The notes beneath the pieces are model-generated. The model saw nothing but the letters and a program-made list of their open reading frames with translations. It had not been told where the DNA came from and ran no database searches. From Cruorifilaria tuberocauda (taxonomy: Eukaryota; Nematoda; Chromadorea; Rhabditida; Onchocercidae): a DNA stretch of 44,107 bases. Both the position numbers and the translations under genes were made by a program. This document shows positions 11,301 to 23,363 of the stretch, piece after piece. The stretch lies in the NCBI GenBank assembly GCA_013365365.1, contig JABVXU010000448.1:1-44107 (forward strand), given 5' to 3'. The stretch's first letter is position 1; each line of letters opens with the position of its first letter.

Positions 11301-14300
11301 ATGCGCAGTGTGACGATATCACCTAATGATATTCAAACTGATAAGATATTTAAATCAAGACGTGGACCGACATTTCTTGCAACTTTTCTTTTGGTAAGCT
11401 TTGGTCAAAATTTTCATCTAAAGTTTTATTATATTCGATTCCTTCAGATTTTTCATTTGTTAGAAAAGAAAGGAATTTTTAGCGATGCGAAAATTTGTAG
11501 TGAATATTCGTATGACATATTATTCAGAGTAAGCAAGAGATAAATGACTGCTTGATCTTTTTCAGAGTTTTTAAGCTTAGTTGAGAGAAATGAATTGATT
11601 TATTCAATCTTACCAAACTCTAAATTACATTAAAATAGGAAGAAAAAGAAAATGAGATTTTTTCTCATAAATCAAATTAAAAATTCAATAAGAAAATTGT
11701 TTACAATACATTTAGATGATATGTTTGTCGAGAATTTTATAACTTAAAGTTTGTTGACATTAATAAATGAATTTAAAGGATAGGACATGTCACAACTTTG
11801 AATTTTTCTTTTACCATTATTTTGGGAATATTGATATTGATGGTTCTTTTAATTTAACCATTCCAATACTCAAAAGAAGAAAAACTTGAACTTTTTCAAC
11901 TATTATCAAATCGGATTGAGCATTGGAACGATCAAATTGAAACAATCATTAATATCATAATATCAATATGATTAAATTTTTCATGGATTTTATTCAATTT
12001 GGTAACCAATATTTTTATCATCCAAGTTTTTTTAAAAAAAGATTTGTTAATGTTGACAAAGTCGAAGTATTTCTTCTCAAAACTTATAGATTACAATTGT
12101 AATCATTTTGATCACTTTGCATCGATTAATTTATTCGGATTAAAATTTATTTCACATAGTTGTAATTTTTAGGCTCTAGCATGGTTAGCAAATGAATCAG
12201 CGTTAGCATGGGTACACGATCGAATACCACGTGACGTACGTCCATTACCGGATTTATGGTTTAGTCTGTTTCCAGAAGTAAGAAACTTGTTAATTTTATT
12301 CGGATTGAAATGTAAACATAAAATTTTTTCCAAATGCTATTTCCATCCGTTTTTCATTGAATTTAACTATTATAAATGAAAGCTAAGACTTAGTAAATTA
12401 TTTTCGAAATATCCTTGCTGTTCCTTTAGTATTTTAAGTATTATTTTCATTACATTATTAAGTTAAAAATTGTTGCAATAAAAGAAATAATTTTTTTTTG
12501 TTACAGATAACAAATTCAATATTAATAACAGAGCTGATAATGATTACTCTACTGATAACACTGTTCGTCGTGATGTTTTGTCACCAACATCGATGGATTG
12601 TTATTCGGAGGGTTTTCTTTTGTGCGGCTTTATGCTATATCTTCCGCGCTTTTTGCATTGTTATGTTTCAGGTTAAGTTTCACTTTCTTCTTTTTCAAAT
12701 TATGAAATTTCCATTTCCGCCAACTGATTGTATTTCTTTCAAATTTTGTTATTTATAAAACAGAAATTCCATTTCTTTTTTCCTTTATTTAACATTTATA
12801 AATGCAATTTTCCACATTTTTCTTCTATTTTTCAAGCATTTATAGAATTGTAATATTTCAGTTTGTTTTATTGATTTGTATTATTGAAGTAGAAATTAGG
12901 GAACAACCAATCATTATTACATTATTCTCTCTCAAAAAAGAAAATATAAAAATGAAATTGAATTAAAGAATTGGAGTAAATTATTGGTTTTTTCGAGATA
13001 ATCATCAAAATTTAACAGACAGAAAATACGAAAAATTGAAATAATTTCTTATCTATTGAAATTTCAATTTCGTCTTCAATAATTTATTAATGAGAAAATA
13101 TATTCCAATTAAGTTAGTATTGTTACTTAAACTTTTTTTTTGTTTCATTTTTATTTTTTCCGTCCACTTATCTCGCTTTTTTAAAAAATGAACCGAAAAA
13201 AGTTTAAGACGAAGAATTATTTCGTATTTCGTAACATGTACAGCAATGCTCTAAATCTGAACAATGATTTCCGGGAAATCTCGATAGAAATATTTAGTGG
13301 ATTCCTGAAAAATAGTATTTAGCTGTTAATAAATAAATGAATGAAATGAATAAATTAATGGCTAATGAATTATTAATGAACAAATTTTGCAAAATTTAAT
13401 TTTGTTGTTCAGTTTTATTTTTTCTTTTGAACGAGAGAAATTGTAAATTAATTGTATGACAGCAATTTGAGCTAGAATTTCAAGTAAATTTTACTTTTTT
13501 ATTAATTTCAAGTAATTTTCAACAAAAAAAACTATTTTGAAGAAGAGTGATAATTCCGTATCACTCCACCTATAATATCCTTAATACTCATTATCATAGT
13601 ACCTTCTTTTAGCTTATCATTGTTAATGTTGCCGTTATCACGTATTGTTTCTATGGATTTCAAGGATTAAATCTTATTAATGAAAATATTTTGAAGTCAG
13701 TGGGAAAAGACGAGAGATTTAAATGACACAAAAACGTAGTGAATGAAATATTTAATTCCGGTAGTATTCCGGAATTCCCGTAATTTATAGTTTTTCAATA
13801 CTTTCTCAACAATAATTGATGAGAAAACTTTCTTCTCATCTTTCCTATTTCGTAGAAATGCGATGTTTATATGAGAAAATTGAAATTGAAATTGAATATA
13901 TTTCATCTACAGGTACCGGTACCAAGTGAGAAAACATATTGCGCACCAAAAAGTAATGGTAGTTTGAATGTAATTATTAGCCGTGTGTTAAAAACATTTT
14001 GGTCTGCCGGAATTGAACAACTTCGTCCACGGTTAATTATTTACCTTTTTTCTTTTTTTCCTCTCCCATTTAAATTCATTCTTCAAATTTCATTTATTCG
14101 AATAAAAAACAAATTCAGAGTTCATTTGCATTAATTGAAAAATAATTGTTATTAAAAAATTTTCAAAAAAAATCTTTACCGCTTGAAATTTGCTGATTAA
14201 AAGTAAAAATTTTCGTGAAAATGCATTTTACCTTATTACTTTTCAAATTATTAAATATTAATCAAACTATATATTTTGTGAATTTTCCAACGAATTTCGG

Positions 14301-14883
14301 ATTATTCTTCCAAATTTATGATTACCTTTATAGGGAACTTTGTGGTGATTTGATCGTATCAGGACATACCATATCACTTTTTATGGCAGCATTAGCCTTA
14401 AAACAATACTCCCCAGAGAAACTTTATTGCTTGGCTCAATTATGTTACTGTGCTACATTTATAGCTGTCCCTTGCATTTTACTGGCCAGGAAGCATTATA
14501 CAATAGATGTCATCTTGGCTTATTATCTTACGACACGCATCTTTTGGACTTATCATTCATTATCAGTATTGTCTTACTAATATTATTTATATATTTAACA
14601 ATTTCTCATTTTGTTAAACATTTTGCTCTTATCCAATTATTTCATATATAATGATGTAGTGATTTTTTTAGGATTTTTCAAAACTTCACGTAGTCTAATT
14701 TGATTATTTGGATTGCAGTATTCTTATCATCAAGGTGATTTCGATCAAATTCCCTTAAAGCAATCAATATGGGCTTGTATCGTACCATATTTGGAGTCAG
14801 ATGCTCCACCACCGCAATATTTCCAAAACCGATGGAAATGGCCATCGAACTGTCCACGATATTTCCGAAAACGATTACTATGA
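11301..14883 (+). CDS. Sphingomyelin synthase / SMS-related (ceramide phospho-head-group transferase)
   Basis: Six exons: 11301-11393, 12173-12277, 12507-12671, 13913-14031, 14334-14565 and 14719-14883. They give 292 residues with consistent phases. Family signatures in order: VHDRIP then PLPD (residues 45-58), a membrane segment ending HQHRWIVIRR, then YCAPK, then CGDLIVSGHT (164-173) and ARKHYTIDVILAYY (212-225). The last two carry the catalytic His172, His215 and Asp219 of the LPP-like SMS fold. The family moves phosphocholine (SMS) or phosphoethanolamine (SMSr) from a phospholipid to ceramide in Golgi, plasma or ER membranes; I cannot tell which donor this enzyme uses. The C-terminal tail is rich in aromatic residues and ends FRKRLL. 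No SAM domain is present, unlike SMS1 and SMSr. The protein is shorter than the roughly 400-residue human enzymes, so an upstream exon may have been missed. Confidence in the family is high. Confidence 0.93.
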
Positions 14884-14979
14884 GAGATAAATGTATTAGA
14901 TGATGTATTGATTTAATCATAAATTAGTGATTTTAATCATTGTTGCTTAATTTCAAACACAATATCGCCAAATATTCCA

Positions 14980-14985
14980 AATAAA
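14980..14985 (+). terminator. Poly(A) signal AATAAA
   Basis: Canonical hexamer about 97 nt after the stop of the sphingomyelin synthase gene. It would give a short 3' UTR. Strand and spacing fit; use is inferred. Confidence 0.5.
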
Positions 14986-15923
14986 TATTAATTATTTAAT
15001 TGCATTGTGCAGGCCAAATGATAAAGATATATATTAAAATAACTTTTTAAAAAAAAGCAGCAATAAATTAGAAAATTAGATTTGTGTAATCAAAAATTTT
15101 TCATTAAATTTGATTTATGATTGAATAAAAAAAGTAATAATTCACTTCTGATACAAAAATATACAAAAGCTTAAATTCAAAATGAATTTTTTGAAAGACT
15201 GTTACATTCATTATGTTTGTTATCAATAATGATATTTTATTTCATGATTCACTCTTTTTCTTCTTTTTTCAAGTATATATAGCTTTAGAGATGAATAGAC
15301 TGATAATTTCTAAATGGTTTGTGAAATAATGGGTAAATAGATAAGACGAAGGATTCGATTTATTCTTATCGATATCTATCAGCCACCGATTTTTGTTAGA
15401 AAAAAATGTCACTTCATATTTCGATTTTAATTTCTGTAATCCTAATAAATTTTTTCGTATAAAATGAATAGGAATTTCTCATTTTTCTCATTGAAACAGA
15501 CGGAAAGAACAAATTCAAAATAGATTTCATTTTAACATTTGAAATCATAATTATTATTTTTGTTTTAAAATAATTTTAAGTCAAAAACAAATAGGATTTC
15601 TTTATATTTCTGAAATAATGGCGAATGGACAATACCTTAATTTTATTCTTATTAGCTGTCTTTTTCAATCTTTCCTTCCGTTACCACTCCCAATTTCAAT
15701 TTTAAGCACCAAATTTTTAATTTAAATTTGTTGAATAATCATTCAATAATTGAAGTGCACTGCTGAATAAGCGTGAAGGTTTTCACGTTACTGCCATTTA
15801 TAAATCATTTTCTACGTAATCATTCACAATTATTTCGTCTTTCGTCTCAATAAAATGCCATCAAAATAAAATAAGAAATATAATTTCGCATCAAATTAGA
15901 AATAGTTACATCCAAAAAATAAT

Positions 15924-17942
15924 TTAAATATTTTCAGCACCGAATTTTTTAAACACTTCTTCCATTTGCTTATGATAATCAGACATCAGTTCATTGAAAT
16001 GCTTTAAACAAGTTGCTTGTTCAATTAGAATTGATGGAATTTTACGCAAATCAGCCTAGAAAAAGAACTTAAGTTAAATTGACAAAAAAAGTTGAAACTA
16101 AAAATTTTGACGAAATATATCAAAGGTTTTTACAACATAATTAAACTTTACATTATATCAGCAAGATGTTTCTGCTAATCTACTCGATATAGTGAATTCT
16201 TTCAAAGTTAATAAATTAAAATAAATGAAAAAAGAATTGGTTGAAATAAAATTAAATCAAAAATAAACTTACTTTAACCAAAGCTAGCTGCATATTATAA
16301 TCTTTGCGTGATTGTTCCAATTTGAAGCTTTTGGTTGTTTCAACTTTTTCATCTCTAAGATGTTGCGAAAAGTATTGCAAGAGATATCGTAACTATGCAA
16401 AACAGTTGCATCAATCAATTATCGATCGAATCATTTTATTTAACAATTGATTGTTTTCTAATCAATCTTTGAAATATTCTATGAAAAAAGTTTCAATTTT
16501 CCAAACTATTTTATTTGTTTCTTGAAAATAAATAAATAAAATTGAAAATACAATTTTCTTTCATTTAGTTTTATAAAAAAAGATGATAAATCAATAAATA
16601 TACTTTGGACCGGTCTTTTCAACTTCCGCCATTAGCGTATCCATTTGCCGCTGTTTTTGTTTCAATACGGCAATTGAATTCATGATGCGTTCATAATCAG
16701 ATGCAATCCAAGTTTTCAACCGATTTGTCACCTGAGTACTCTCATGCATTTCATGTTGATATCGTTTCGTTGTTTGGAAGGAATTTAGAGAAAATTTTAA
16801 AATTTGCAGAGTTTTGCTATGGAAACATTAAATGAAAACTTTATAATTAAAATGTTGCTAGTTTTGACAAAATTAAGACATTCAATTTATATTAATTTTT
16901 TCTTTGTTAATTAGCAGTACAAATAAAAAAATAAGTTGGAAATGATAAATTTTTATTTGATATATTCAAATTGATACTTTATCCTGAATTTCGGTATACA
17001 TTGTTCGCTGTATGTTACCGATCATATCATACATTTCGCCTTGAGTTTTCAAAAAATTTGCATACTACAAGAAATAATCACCAATAGTTGATATAACAAC
17101 TGTGGATAGCATAATGAATCAACTAACTGATTTGTACATATTTATGAACTGCTAATTGACAATGTATCAAATGGAAAAACAATAATGTTTAATAACCAAT
17201 TTATCATGGATTTCCTTTGTTCGTAGATTCTTTGTAGTTTTCGACAATATGGAAAATGCCACATTTGGATTTCAAATTTTCTAATGTACTAACTCATTGT
17301 GCGATTTATTGTCATCATAAAGATTAGGTGAAAGCTTAATTAAGCAAAAATTATGCTGTTACTTCTTCGTGCTCGTCAACTTTTGGCGTAAGTATTTTGA
17401 TCGATAAAGCAAGTTTCTCACTTGCTATTGCTGTTTCATCTCTCAACTGAAATCGCCGAGATATCGCATCCGAACAATTCATCAACTCACTCGCGACATC
17501 ACGTATAGTTGGTAGCAATTCCATCTATGTGATAAATAATTTCATCAATTTCTTAACTGTTAAAATATACCAAAAGGAAGTTATGTGTAATGTTAAAAGA
17601 CATAGTAGGCATTAATCGATTTTAAAAAAAGAATCGGTCAATTACTCTTAATATATCATTGAAAGCAGAATGATGCCACATTTCTTAAATATAATGTAAG
17701 CTATTTTAAAAGAATTCGTGATATCATTATGTTCAGTGAAATGAAAGATAAAAGAGCAAAATAGCTTTTCTCGCTTTTTTTTCAAATTTCAATTTAAGAT
17801 AAGTAGCTGTTAAAAAATGATTATAACTTTAAAAAGAATATTGAATTTGTAAAAAAATACCATTGCAACAAGTTCAGGGGGATATTTTATATCATGGGAG
17901 CGTTGAATTTTAAGTTTTTGAAGCATACGATCAAAGAGATTG
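15924..17942 (-). CDS. All-helical coiled-coil protein, possibly BAR-like (5' end unresolved)
   Basis: Minus-strand exons: 17942-17861, 17524-17363, 17064-16978, 16731-16624, 16392-16273 and 16055-15924. They read about 230 residues in agreeing phases and end FKKFGAENI. The chain is almost wholly amphipathic helix: IRDVASELMNCSDAISRR, NRLKTWIASDYERIMNS, then KQKQRQMDTLM, and a last helix LIEQATCLKHFNELMSDYHKQ. Three long helices ending in a 'CL..F...M.YH..M' pattern recall BAR-domain and SNX-BAR C-termini, which shape endosomal or plasma membranes; this is an inference from pattern. No membrane segment is seen. Exon 17942-17861 starts in phase 2, so at least one upstream exon is missing; none in 17950-18200 fits cleanly. 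The exon at 16731-16624 may extend at either end, where other splice sites would break the frame. It lies tail to tail with the sphingomyelin synthase gene, about 1 kb apart. Confidence 0.55.
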
Positions 17943-20432
17943 CTGAATAAGATATTACAATCGTTATCAACCTTTCTTACCAGAAAATGGCTTTGAAAAA
18001 TTCGAACTTCAATTCGTCATTTGATTTGTACATTTTTGTAGTTATGAAAAATTTGTAAGCAGAAAAAATGTATGCTATATAACTAACTATATCGTCTTTC
18101 ATGTACATTTAAGCTTACGTTTCGAACCTTTGTCGTATTTGTTTTCAATTTTACTCCAAACAAATCAATTACACAATTGGAAATCATTTTTCTATGCTAG
18201 TAGAACGAATAGAGTTGAAAATTGAAATATATAGTCAATTATCAAAAAGAAACAAAACTAATAACTCGTAAAAAAGTGAAAACTATAAGAAAAAATCCAA
18301 AGTTTTGAAAACTTTCTTCGGGTCTAATTAACTATCGATAATAACAAAAAATAGCTAGCCTTTTCCACATATCACACTAATAAAATTTACCGCTCTTCAC
18401 GACAAAAATGCTTAATAATGGATTACTTAGTAGTGAATTTAATATTAAATACTTTTTTCAAGTAGTTGGACTGGCTTCTATGCAAATTTTTCAGTTATAT
18501 AATGATAGTGAAAATTTAAAAATAATTCATGAAATAATATAAAATAATTAGACACATTATCAGCAATATATTATTAGTAGCATAAATTATGTTATATCGA
18601 TTCAAGGATTTTGGTACATAGATCTAAATCCAGAAAGCTTATCAGCAAGATAGTGAAAACATAGCTAAAGATTTGGTATTAAATGAATGATTAAAGAATC
18701 ATTGTATTTCAAATCAAGAAAAATGTTAAATTTGTGGTACTTATCAGTTTTCATGTAGTTTAATAATTTTTCAAAATTATTAATTGCAAAAAGAATAAAT
18801 TACTATTAGTAGCGATATTTGTAGTTAATTAGTTACAGGAAGTTTCCAATGCATAAATCATGCAGATGTGTTTAATTAAGTGGGAAGAGGAAATAATTGC
18901 AAATACTATAAATAGGTGACAATATCTACTTTATCAATTGACATTTTCCTGTACAGCAAAATTTTCAATAATAATTGCAATTTTCTATCCAATTTTAAAA
19001 ACGATTCCAAATTTGACAATTTTAATGACATTATATAAGGTCATTGAATCACATTGCAAACTACGAAATAATATTTCCACTTTATAATTCTCTCTTTCTC
19101 TTTCGATACTTCGAGCAGATCAGATAGAATACTTTAATTCATCAATTTTTTTTTCTGCGAATTATGGATTACTGACCATAATCTGTTTTCATTGTATTGT
19201 TTGTTAATTTCTCTTCAAAAAGTTAATTAAATCTCGATAAAATTAATCGTAGCAATTTGTCCTTTCCATAATAATCCTAGAAATTGAACGATTTTTAGTT
19301 CCATTCAAAAATTAAATGGCAATTCTTTTCCTTGACTAACACTATCGGTTTTTTCTCCTGTAATCATTTAGACATTTTCTGTTCATTGTTATCCAAGGGT
19401 TATTAAGATGTGAACTGATATGATATATTTAACAAACAAGAAAGCCCGAGCAAATTATTTCACGTTAAATACGACTTTCATTCCCGGAATTTAGAAGTTA
19501 AATTGAATTTCTTAATAATTTATTAAAACATCATAAAGACATATTTCATTTCAAATATAATTTCCTCAAGAGCTTTGGTATTCTCATTATCTTCGAAGAC
19601 TCATCTATTCTATAATCGATTAATCCTTTTAAAATATTGAAAATTAAAATAAAAACAAGAAAAAATACGAAAAAGCAATATTTGTTAGCCAAACTACAAA
19701 GAATCCATTTCAGAATGATACTTTCGTAAATGAATTGGTATCCTGCAAACCATTCAAAAATTATTTCTATTTCTCGAATCACTTTTGTTTTCATGTTTAA
19801 TAAGAATGTCTATCTTCCCTTATTCGATTGCATAATATAAATAAGTTTAATTGCATATTGTTATTATTCCCTTTTGAACTTCTGTGACATTTCAATTACT
19901 GTTTTTGTAGTATCTTCAGATGAACTGTGATTGATTTGATTGAACTGCTTCGTGAGAGGAAACTAGAGCTTCGTGGACTCATTCGCTGAGAAATTGTTGA
20001 TACTGATATTCACCAGACGGGAACTTCGGTTGATTCATTGAGAAGTCTCATTCGGGCGATAAATTTTTAAGAATTTCGATATTGACACTAAATTTGCATA
20101 AGTCGATGAGTTACTTCTTTCTTCCAGTCATTTTTATGGATGAATTCATATTTTATCGTGAATAACGAACAACTCTTCTTTTACAATAGGATTAATTTAT
20201 TCTTCGAACACTAAAAAAGATGAAAGTAATGAGGTAATTTAGCGTCATTGACGTAACTTGTAATTTGTCAGTTATTTATCAGTTTCAATAGGTAAACAAA
20301 AATCAGCAAGCAACATTCAATGGAAACAATTGTTGTATTGCTCTGCTAGTGGAAACTTGAAAACCAGCGGAGTGAAATGATATGAAATGCCTATGAAATA
20401 ATAATTCTTTAAGTGATAATAGTGATATCGCT

Positions 20433-20515
20433 ATTTAAGTAATAATGGCAGATACTGTTAGTATATTGGACTAACAGTCTAATATACTAACAGTATTTGC
20501 AATTATTACTTAAAT
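20433..20515. repeat. 83-nt foldback: 40-bp stem, 3-nt loop
   Basis: The left arm 20433-20472 pairs with the right arm 20476-20515 around the loop AAC (20473-20475). Only three of 40 positions are not Watson-Crick. Read as plus-strand RNA, two of these are G-U wobbles and one is G-A. A further GATAT match lies outside the stem, offset by a 6-nt insertion on the left. It could be a small foldback/MITE-type element, a cruciform-forming site, or an RNA hairpin. The 3-nt loop argues against an ordinary microRNA precursor. Confidence 0.8.
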
Positions 20516-21429
20516 ATCATTTCAATGGCGAAACGTTAACTTACTTTCGAGAAAAATCCTCTCGATTTTATAAGTTTTTGACGACTGATTAAATGAACAA
20601 TAATTCATTAAGATATTGAAAAATTAAATTAAAAGATGGAAATCCTTATTCTATCGTATCAAATGAATTTTTAAAATTAATCAATAACGATGTAAGCCCA
20701 TTTGAACTATTGACATGGAGAACAAAAAAGAAAATAATTAGGATCAAATTAGATGCTCAGTCTTCCACTCTTTCTTTTTCTTCTATTTTATAATCCTAAA
20801 ACTTTTGTTCTTTTAGTTATCATTCCCATATCTCAACCTGAATCTCAGTTTAATCGACACGAAAATTTCCAACAAGAATAGTTAATTAATCGTTTGAATT
20901 ATTATTCATTAGGACAACAAGGTGGCATGGCATTATCGTTTGAATACGAAACAATTAGGTTTGAAAGAGAGAAAAAAGGTTGCAGCAGTCTCAGTGAAAT
21001 CATTCAGCTATCCAGTAGCTATCACTGATTGTCATTTAATCATTCACTAGCAAGAAGCTAGCTAGTCGTACCAGTTCGAGCGTTATACCAACCGATCAAA
21101 GCATTATATAGAAACAACATTATCTTAGAATCCTAGAAATCCTCAATCAATAATCGATATCTGGCTAAACGATAGGATGTCTATCGTATTAACATTGTCC
21201 AACCTCATTTCCCTCCATCTCCCCTTCCTTTTGCGTTATCACAGAATCCCACATCACTCATTATCATCGTTATCATTACTACTGTTATCATTAAACAACT
21301 GATTGCTAACTTTCCAATAATGCATAAATCTTTTCTGAAATATTTTCCATCAATTACTTCATTTCTTTAAAGCTTCCCCATAAATTGTACTTCCTTCCGC
21401 CAGAAATTTTCTCTGTTTACGGCAAAATT

Positions 21430-21830
21430 AACAATGTATTGTGGCCTTTTTTCTTTCTTTCCTCGTTATCCCCTCCTCTTTTCATTTTCTCTCTCTCCTT
21501 CTCCTCGCTTGCACTGTATTCTTTCCGTCTTTTCTCTCACCGAAATCGCTGATAGACCGGCGAGATGAAGTTGCAGAGAGAGTGAGAGAGAAAACCGTCG
21601 TCACTCCGGTAGCTCTCTTCCACCGCCTGTTCCTCCGTTCAAACTGCACCATTGTACCATCAGGAAATCCATTCCCTCGGCCTCCGAACTTCTCTTCCCC
21701 TTCCTGCTTCTTCAGTTTCGAAATCCTCTTTTTAATTTCTTGTTCGAGATGAGCCAGCTGTCATCACCTCACTCTTCCTTACCTCACCTCATTTTCATGT
21801 AACCACTCTCCTCCTCCTCCTCCTCCTCAT
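21430..21830. promoter_or_regulatory. Pyrimidine-rich, locally GC-richer block with a (TCC)n microsatellite
   Basis: The block stands out from its AT-rich surroundings: C/T runs at 21450-21520, a GAGAGAGTGAGAGAGAAAA stretch near 21575-21595, many CG dinucleotides, and about seven TCC units at 21807-21828. It lies about 1.5-1.9 kb upstream of the DNAJC14-type start codon on the same side. Promoter or 5' UTR sequence of that gene is possible; this is inference. Its one long plus-strand open frame looks like a by-product of the pyrimidine bias. Confidence 0.3.
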
Positions 21831-23257
21831 TATTTCATTCTTTCCAACCGATTTCATAATATTCGAATGGCAACAAGTAAGAACATTCACACATTCATTC
21901 TTACTAATTGTTTCATTCCAATTAAATCCGTCAAGTATTTCATTTCAATAAGCAAAACCGTAACATTTTGTATTACAGTCTTATTATTTCATAATGTACC
22001 CAAATTGAAAGGTTGAGTAATTCAAGTACCATGCTATCATCGATTTCTATGATACTTAAAATCTAGAGATTGGATATGTGCTGGGATAAAACTACAAATT
22101 TCGTTGCAATTAACTATGGAACAGAAACCATATTAAGTGGAGAAGTTAAGGATTGAAGGAGTTTAGGGGAGAATGGTTTGTTCTCTTCTGTAATTGTTTA
22201 AATCGTCGAATAATCTTATCAAAAAATGCAACATACATTTGGAAAACTGTAATAGAAATTAAATTTATAAGCAATTCCGAGTGTGAATAAGTTGAGAAGT
22301 GGCCGATTGAAAAATCTAAGCAATTTGGCTTATTTACTATTTCGTGCGTTATACTTAGAAGGTAAAAAAGTGCAAGTGGTACCAGAAGCTTTGTATTATC
22401 CATTATCCACTTGTTGGAGTACCAAGCTAAATACTGTTCATCAATGCTAAGGATGGTGTTTGTGGTGCAGATGCTATGAGGAAGAGAAAGGGAAATCACC
22501 AGTAACCCACTCTCTCAGAAGGTTTCCCTCAGAACTTGCAAGCTATGAATTTCACATTTCTTCTTCATTACATTCATAATTGTTGCAATGGTAAGCATCC
22601 CTACTACCCAGCGCACTATTCAAGCGTTTTATATAACAGGAGGAAGTAGCTAATATGAGAGGAATAATGATAAAAGACTACAGGGATTTAGACAGCTCAA
22701 GAATGATATCATATTTGGAGAGACAGTGAAGAAATGAAATATCTGTAGGGAAAACTGTTTTCGAAGTGGCAGAAATTGAGATATATTGCGAAAGATATTC
22801 TAATTGAGGAGACAATAGAAAGCGATAGGAATTGTGAGAAGCAGCATTGTGATGGATTAAGAATAGGTATAGCCATTAAGACTAACTGTGGCAGAGACTT
22901 GGCGACATAAATCGATGATTTTCTCTTTATTAGATTTAGTTTCCGAGATTTACACCATACTCAATTCTTTCCTATGCTGCTAGCATATGATTCATATATG
23001 CGTACGTGAAATCGGAATGGTTTACTTTATGTGTTATTTTGTCGTTTAGGTTCTTTGAAATTTAAAACTGTGTAACTGATTTATTGTAATAAGAAATTTA
23101 ATGTATGATTTTTTTGGTAGTAATTCGTTCCATTACTTCATTTCATATATAATACGAATTATATTAGGAAGTAATCAGTGAGTTGGATATTAATGTGTCG
23201 ATTGTCTCGTTGGCTTTATTTCTTGCCGATAATTTAAGATCTTAATTAACTATTTGT

Positions 23258-23263
23258 TTGCAG
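23258..23263 (+). other. 3' splice acceptor upstream of the DNAJC14-type start codon
   Basis: TTTGTTTGCAG ends at 23263, 100 nt before the ATG at 23364. In a nematode this could be either a spliced-leader addition site or the acceptor of a 5' UTR intron. The sequence cannot tell these apart. Confidence 0.35.
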
Positions 23264-23363
23264 TATAAATTTATTCAAGAGGAAGTACGCTATAGACATT
23301 AACTCTGGTTAAACTTCAATGTATCATAGTGCATTGCGGAAATCTATAAATTAAGTTAATGAA

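Larger units (their letters stand above)
17943..23257. other. Gene-poor region between the helical-protein gene and the DNAJC14-type gene
   Basis: No supported exon chain. It should hold the missing 5' exons of the minus-strand gene on its left and the promoter of the plus-strand DNAJC14-type gene on its right. Notable contents: the 83-nt foldback at 20433-20515, a pyrimidine-rich block at 21430-21830, and an open frame without start at 22271-22450. Confidence 0.45.

Noticed and set aside
17190..17282. Minus-strand piece reading NVAFSILSKTTKNLRTKEI inside an intron of the helical-protein gene
   Set aside because: An in-frame TGA lies directly upstream with no acceptor between, and the flanking exons already join in phase without it.
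20433..20515. Calling the foldback a microRNA gene
   Set aside because: A 3-nt loop with a 40-bp nearly perfect stem is not the usual precursor shape, and there is no expression evidence.
21441..21752. Plus-strand open frame of about 100 codons in the pyrimidine-rich block
   Set aside because: It is made mostly of Phe, Ser, Leu and Pro codons forced by C/T runs, with no domain or splice support.
22146..22499. Minus-strand open frame of 117 codons
   Set aside because: It overlaps the more coding-like plus-strand frame, has no recognisable domain, and its Leu/Ile/Asn/Ser content fits AT-rich chance.
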